Origin: Alisma plantago-aquatica
Lineage: Eukaryota; Streptophyta; Magnoliopsida; Alismatales; Alismataceae
Direction of reading: 5' to 3'
Assembly (NCBI GenBank): GCA_963693085.1
Contig: OY856409.1
Coordinates: 1,615,181,711-1,615,245,710 of the forward strand
DNA: 64,000 bases
The notes beneath the pieces were generated by a model. That model worked only from the letters and a program-made list of their open reading frames with translations. It was not told where the DNA came from and ran no database searches. Each line of letters starts with the position of its first letter. The stretch's first letter is position 1. A program made the position numbers and the translations under genes. Of the stretch, positions 59,882-64,000 are shown piece by piece.

Positions 59882-60351
59882 CACCAGGCGACAGCAAGGT
59901 TCTATGCTATGAACCCACCTAATGCAGTGGTCAATCCACGAGTAGTGGCAAGTCAGATGGAACTTTTATATTCTAATATGTCTAAATCATGTGTGGTATC
60001 TGTTCTAATTGACCCGGGTGCTACGCACTCCTTTGTCACTCGGAGAGTGATTCGTAACTGCTATATGACAATTAGTCAGAGGGTAGATAGCTTGTTTTTG
60101 GAGACTCCGTTGAGTGGGTCTGCTGTGTTGCAAGAGGTATGCTCTCCCTACATCCTCTTCTTTTCTAACCATCGCATTCAAGTGGACCTTATACCACTTG
60201 ATATGCAAGGATTTGATATAATCCTCGGGATGGATACCTTGGAAAAGTATCGAGTTGTCTTGGATTGTGAATCCAAGCTTGTTGTGTTTGCTGATAAAAA
60301 AACAACACGTGGATCTTTCAAGGAGAAAGGAAGATTCTGCCCACCTGTCTT
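59882..60351 (+). pseudogene. Tekay-like aspartic protease
   Basis: Same frame as gag. Active site VSVLIDPGATHSFVTRRVI (the DPGA variant of DSGA), then LIPLDMQGFDIILGMDTLEK. A one-base loss near 60320, in an A/G-rich run, shifts the frame so that the protease frame runs off to a stop at 60379 while pol continues in the next frame. Protease would cut the polyprotein. Confidence 0.9.
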
Positions 60352-62313
60352 GTGTCAGCTATGGTTGCTGATAAGCTGATGAGGCAAGGATGTTATGCAT
60401 TCTTGGCCCATGTGGTAGATGTTACCAAAGAAGGTCTCAACCCTGCTGAAGTTCCTATAGTCAGGGAATTCAAGGACGTGTTTCCTGAAGAACTTCCAGG
60501 TATACCACCACCTCGGGAAATTAATTTTGAAATCAATTTGATTCCAGACACGAAACCTATAGCCCAGACACCGTATAGGATGGCGCCTGCTGAGATGGCA
60601 GAACTCAAGAAACAGCTTCAAGATTTACTTGAGAAAGGTTTTATCCGACCGAGCACTTCACCTTGGGGTGCTCCGGTTTTGTTTGTTAGAAAGAAAGATG
60701 GGTCAATGCGGTTGTGCATTGATTATAGACAACTCAATAAAGTAACAATAAAGAACAAGTACCCTTTGCCGAGGATTGATGATCTTTTTGACCAGTTGCG
60801 TTGTGCAACAGTCTTCTCAAAGATAGATTTGAGATCTGGATATCATCAACTCCGCATTAAGGATAGTGACATATCCAAGTCTGCTTTTAGGACAAGATAT
60901 GGTCACTATGAGTTCACGGTTATGTCGTTTGGACTAACTAATGCACCAGCTGCATTTATGGAGCTCATGAATAGAGTTTTTTGACCTTTCCTTGATCAGT
61001 GTGTTGTCATCTTCATAGATGACATTCTGATCTATAGTAAGGATGCTCAGCAGCATGAGCAGCATCTTCGCCAAGCTTTGACCTTGCTAAGAGAACACAA
61101 GTTGTATGCTAAGTTTAGCAAGTGTGAGTTCTGGCTGCCGGAGGTATCTTTTCTTGGACATGTGATATCTGCCTCAGGAATTCGTGTTGACCCTACAAAG
61201 GTAGAATCTGTTCTACAGTGGGAACAACTGAAGACGCCGACGGAGATTCAAAGTTTCCTAGGATTAGCAGGCTATTATCGAAGGTTCATTAAGAACTTTA
61301 GTTCTATAGCCTTACCCTTGACAAAGTTGACCCGGAAAGAAGTTCCTTTTGACTGGAGTGATAAGTGCCAGCAATCTTTTCAATTGTTGAAGGAGAGGTT
61401 GACAAGTGCACCAGTACTTGTGTTACCTGGGCAAGGCAAAGGATACATAGTTTTCTGTGATGCCTCCAAGAATGGACTCGGATGTGTGTTGATGCAGAAT
61501 AAACAAGTAATTTCTTTTGCTTCCCGACAGCTTAAGAAACACGAAGAGAATTATCTGACACACGATCTAGAGTTAGCTGCTGTGGTTCATGCTCTGAAGA
61601 TCTGGAGACATTATCTTTATGGAGAGACGTTTCATATTTTCACTGACCATAAGAACCTTAAGTACATCTTCTCTCAGCATGAGCTTAATATGAGACAACG
61701 CCGCTGCATGGAATTAATCAAGGACTACGATTGTACGATTGATTACCATCTGGGGAAGGCTAATGTGGTTGTTGATGCCTTGAGTAGGAAATCAGCAACA
61801 TCAACCATGGAAAGGGCACAACTAAACTCTTTAGTATGCTCTAAGAGAGATATGCTTATCTCTTTAAGGCAAGACAATGTACAGTTGAAGGTGTCATTGT
61901 TAGCTGGGTTGTTGGCTGAGATGCATATTAAACCTACCCTTAGAGAGCAGACTAAGGAAGCACAGCAAGGTGATATTGTAGTTCAGCAGATTAGATCGGA
62001 GTATGGTAGTGAGAAACGAGATGGTTTCCATGACTCAGATGATCAAATAGCCTGTTATCATGGGAGGATGATAGTGCCGGATGTGGAAAACTTGAGGAAG
62101 TTAGTCCTGGAAGAAGCTCATTCTTCGATGTATGCCATGCATCCAGGGAGCACCAAGATGTATCGAAACTTGAAAGATATGTATTGGTGGCCTGGAATGA
62201 AGAAGGATGTTGCAAAGTTTGTTCTGAGGTGTCATGTGTGTCAGCAAGTTAAAGCTGAACACCAGAAGCCTGCAGGAACAATGCAACCTTTACCCATACC
62301 ACAGTGGAAGTGA
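60352..62313 (+). pseudogene. Tekay-like RT, RNase H and integrase zinc finger
   Basis: [37 protein letters not shown], then a TGA at 60982-60984 in place of an Arg codon, and [14 protein letters not shown] (the catalytic FIDD, about 61010). [15 protein letters not shown] and [16 protein letters not shown] follow. RNase [34 protein letters not shown] and [15 protein letters not shown]. The integrase HHCC finger runs from [10 protein letters not shown] to [10 protein letters not shown] second TGA, at 62311-62313, replaces a Trp codon just before the integrase core. The rest of the frame is unbroken. Confidence 0.95.
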
Positions 62314-62325
62314 GACCATGTTACC

Positions 62326-63366
62326 ATGGACTTTGTTGTTGGCCTACCCAGGACAAGCAAAGGACATGATTCCATTTGGGTAGTTGTTGGTAGGTTGACT
62401 AAGACAGTGCATTTCTTACCTGTCAAAACAACCTATTCTGTGGAGAGGTTATCACAATTGTATGTTCAAGAGATAGTGTGTTTGCACGGAGTTCCTGTCA
62501 CTATAGTTTCTGACAGAGGTCCCCAGTTTACAAGTCATTTTTGGGAGCAGTTACACAGATCCTTAGGCACCAAGCTAAGGTTTAGTACGGCCTTTCATCC
62601 ACAGACTGATGGACAGTCGGAAAGGACCATACAGACCTTGGAAGACCTGTTGAGAGCATGTGTTCTCCAGTTTACCGGAAGTTGGGATCTACACCTAAGC
62701 TTGATAGAGTTTTCTTATAACAATAGCTATCAGCATAGTATTGATATGGCACCTTATGAAGCCTTGTATGGTAGACGTTGTAGATCACCCTTGTATTGGT
62801 ATGATATTGGTGAGCATCAGTTGTTAGGACCTGATCTTGTGCAGCAAACTACAGAAAAGATTAAGGTAATACAACAACAGATTAAGACTGCACAGGATAC
62901 GCAGAAATCTTATGCTGACAAGCATCGTAGACCCTTAGAGTTCCAGGTCGGAGACAGAGTGTATCTCAAAGTCTCGCCTTGGAAAGGAGTTCTTCGTTTT
63001 GGAAGAAAAGGGAAGTTAGCTCCTAGATTTATGGGGCCTTATCCAATCATTGAACGGATTGGAAAGGTAGCATATAAACTAGAGCTGCCACCAGAGTTAC
63101 ATAGGTTACACCCTGTGTTTCACATTTCTATGCTGAGGAAATGTCACCCAGATATCGAGTCAGTTCTACAACCTATGGAAGTAGAATTGAATGAAGATAT
63201 AACTTATGAGGAAGGACCAGTGTCAATCCTTGATAGTAGAACTAAAAAGTTAAATAAGAAAGATATAAGCCTTGTCAAAGTCCTATGGAACCACCGTGGT
63301 GTTGAAGAAACCACTTGGGAACTAGAGGAGGAGATGAGAAGGAAATACCCTGCTCTTTTCTCTTAA
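62326..63366 (+). pseudogene. Tekay-like integrase core and chromodomain
   Basis: Same frame as the RT. Catalytic residues lie in MDFVVGLPRTSKG, VSDRGPQFTSHFWEQL and HPQTDGQSERTIQTLEDLLR. A GPY/F-type segment reads MGPYPIIERIGKVAYKLE. The C-terminus has the chromodomain: EEGPVSILDSRTKKLNKKD, VKVLWNHRGVEETTWELEEE. Chromodomains of chromoviruses bind modified histones and steer insertion to heterochromatin. The reading frame is open to TAA at 63364-63366. Confidence 0.95.
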
Positions 63367-63396
63367 TACGTTTTATCGATTTCGGGGACGAAATCC

Positions 63397-63415
63397 TTGT
63401 AAGGGGTGGATAATT
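63397..63415 (+). other. Tekay-like polypurine region
   Basis: TTGTAAGGGGTGGATAAT precedes the LTR start TGTAACATCC at 63416. The GGGGACGAAATCC motif just upstream (63383) is shared with the non-autonomous element at 20205-28648. Confidence 0.75.
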
Positions 63416-64000
63416 TGTAACATCCCTGACCTGGGTTATGAGTTAACCCTAGGTGTTTTGCCTAATTATGTAATTAAGATACTGGTGATTATCTTTTGTC
63501 ATGTAATTAAACTCTTGAGGAACACATATTTCCATTTCTTCCCTAATTGAACAATGTTTTAGTATTGTTTTGTAATACAGGGACCTATGTGCAAATTACC
63601 CAGCTAAAGGGGTTAACTTGCAAATTTCACATGTTGAGATGTTCCTCTGATGTTGAGACATCATGATAATGATTATGGTAAAGTTTGAAGGATTTCCCAA
63701 GCTTGAGCACCAAGGTGCAGCTGTGGAAGCAATCCATGTGCTTGGAACCCTGGTTTTGGGGTAAAATGCAATTTACCCAAAATTTGGAGTGCAACTTGTA
63801 AATTTCATCTTCTAAAATATCTTTTATAACTTTTTTCATCATTTAGAGTAGAAATGATGAAGAGGGCACTTCATTTGAATAATCATATAATAAATGAACA
63901 CCTTTGTGATTGAATAATCAAGGTGTAAGTATAATAGCCTTTTATATGTGTACTTTAGTAATGGGTTGATCTTCTTTGCCTTCAATTCTTGGCCTTAGAA
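63416..64000 (+). repeat. Tekay-like 3' LTR, first 585 bases
   Basis: Co-linear with 53827-54411, with scattered single-base differences. The antisense open frame 63627-63842 repeats the one at 54038-54253 and is not a gene. Confidence 0.95.

Larger units (their letters stand above)
53827..64000 (+). mobile_element. Tekay-like chromovirus (Ty3/gypsy), 3' LTR cut by the window end
   Basis: 5' LTR 53827-58580, PBS 58586-58599, gag-pol 58736-63366, PPT around 63397-63415 and a 3' LTR from 63416. Both LTRs begin TGTAA(A/C)ATCCCTGACCTGGG. The integrase ends in a chromodomain, as in Tekay/Del-type chromoviruses. One frameshift and three nonsense codons interrupt the coding region. The two LTR starts differ at only scattered bases over the roughly 580 that can be compared, so it is probably the youngest element here. 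The TSD cannot be confirmed within the window. Confidence 0.95.

Overview
This is intergenic DNA of a flowering plant. It holds Ty3/gypsy elements of Athila type and Tekay-like chromovirus type, a Ty1/copia element, and an L1-type LINE with a terminal RNase H-like stretch. I found no credible host gene, tRNA, rRNA or CRISPR array. All element coding regions carry stops or frameshifts. The species cannot be named from the sequence.

The window is a nest whose order of insertion can be read from target site duplications (TSDs). The host layer is an old minus-strand Athila-type element, here A1, about 2440-48680. Its pieces are a 3' LTR fragment (2440-2910), an oligo-G polypurine tract, a decayed Ulp1/C48-like protease ORF (4200-6265), a decayed ORF2 (6478-7805 and 16019-17105), a short-repeat array (17230-18570), integrase (18807-20199), RT/RNase H (28654-29860), protease (30380-30568), gag (30858-31760), a primer-binding site (31972-31992) and a split 5' LTR (31999-32848 and 47694-48680).

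Into A1 went (i) a Ty1/copia element, 7811-16013, TSD TTGAT; (ii) a non-coding Tekay-like element, 20205-28648, TSD GTTAC; and (iii) a GC-rich poly(A) retroposon, 32849-47676, 17-bp TSD. The retroposon was itself split by a complete Athila element, A2, 32985-45978, TSD TGCTC. To the right lies a decayed LINE (about 49600-53640), then a nearly full Tekay-like chromovirus (53827 to the window end) with a 4.75-kb 5' LTR. The first 2.4 kb is unresolved decayed repeat.

The most interesting pattern is regulatory-looking. A1, A2 and the right-hand Tekay-like element each carry a private array of short CG-containing dyad repeats. In both Athila elements the same motif type sits in the LTR and again between pol and ORF2, followed by a TATA-like box and the ORF2 start codon. 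This suggests one cis module used twice, for the LTR transcript and for ORF2. The second lead is the Ulp1-like protease ORF inside the boundaries of A1.
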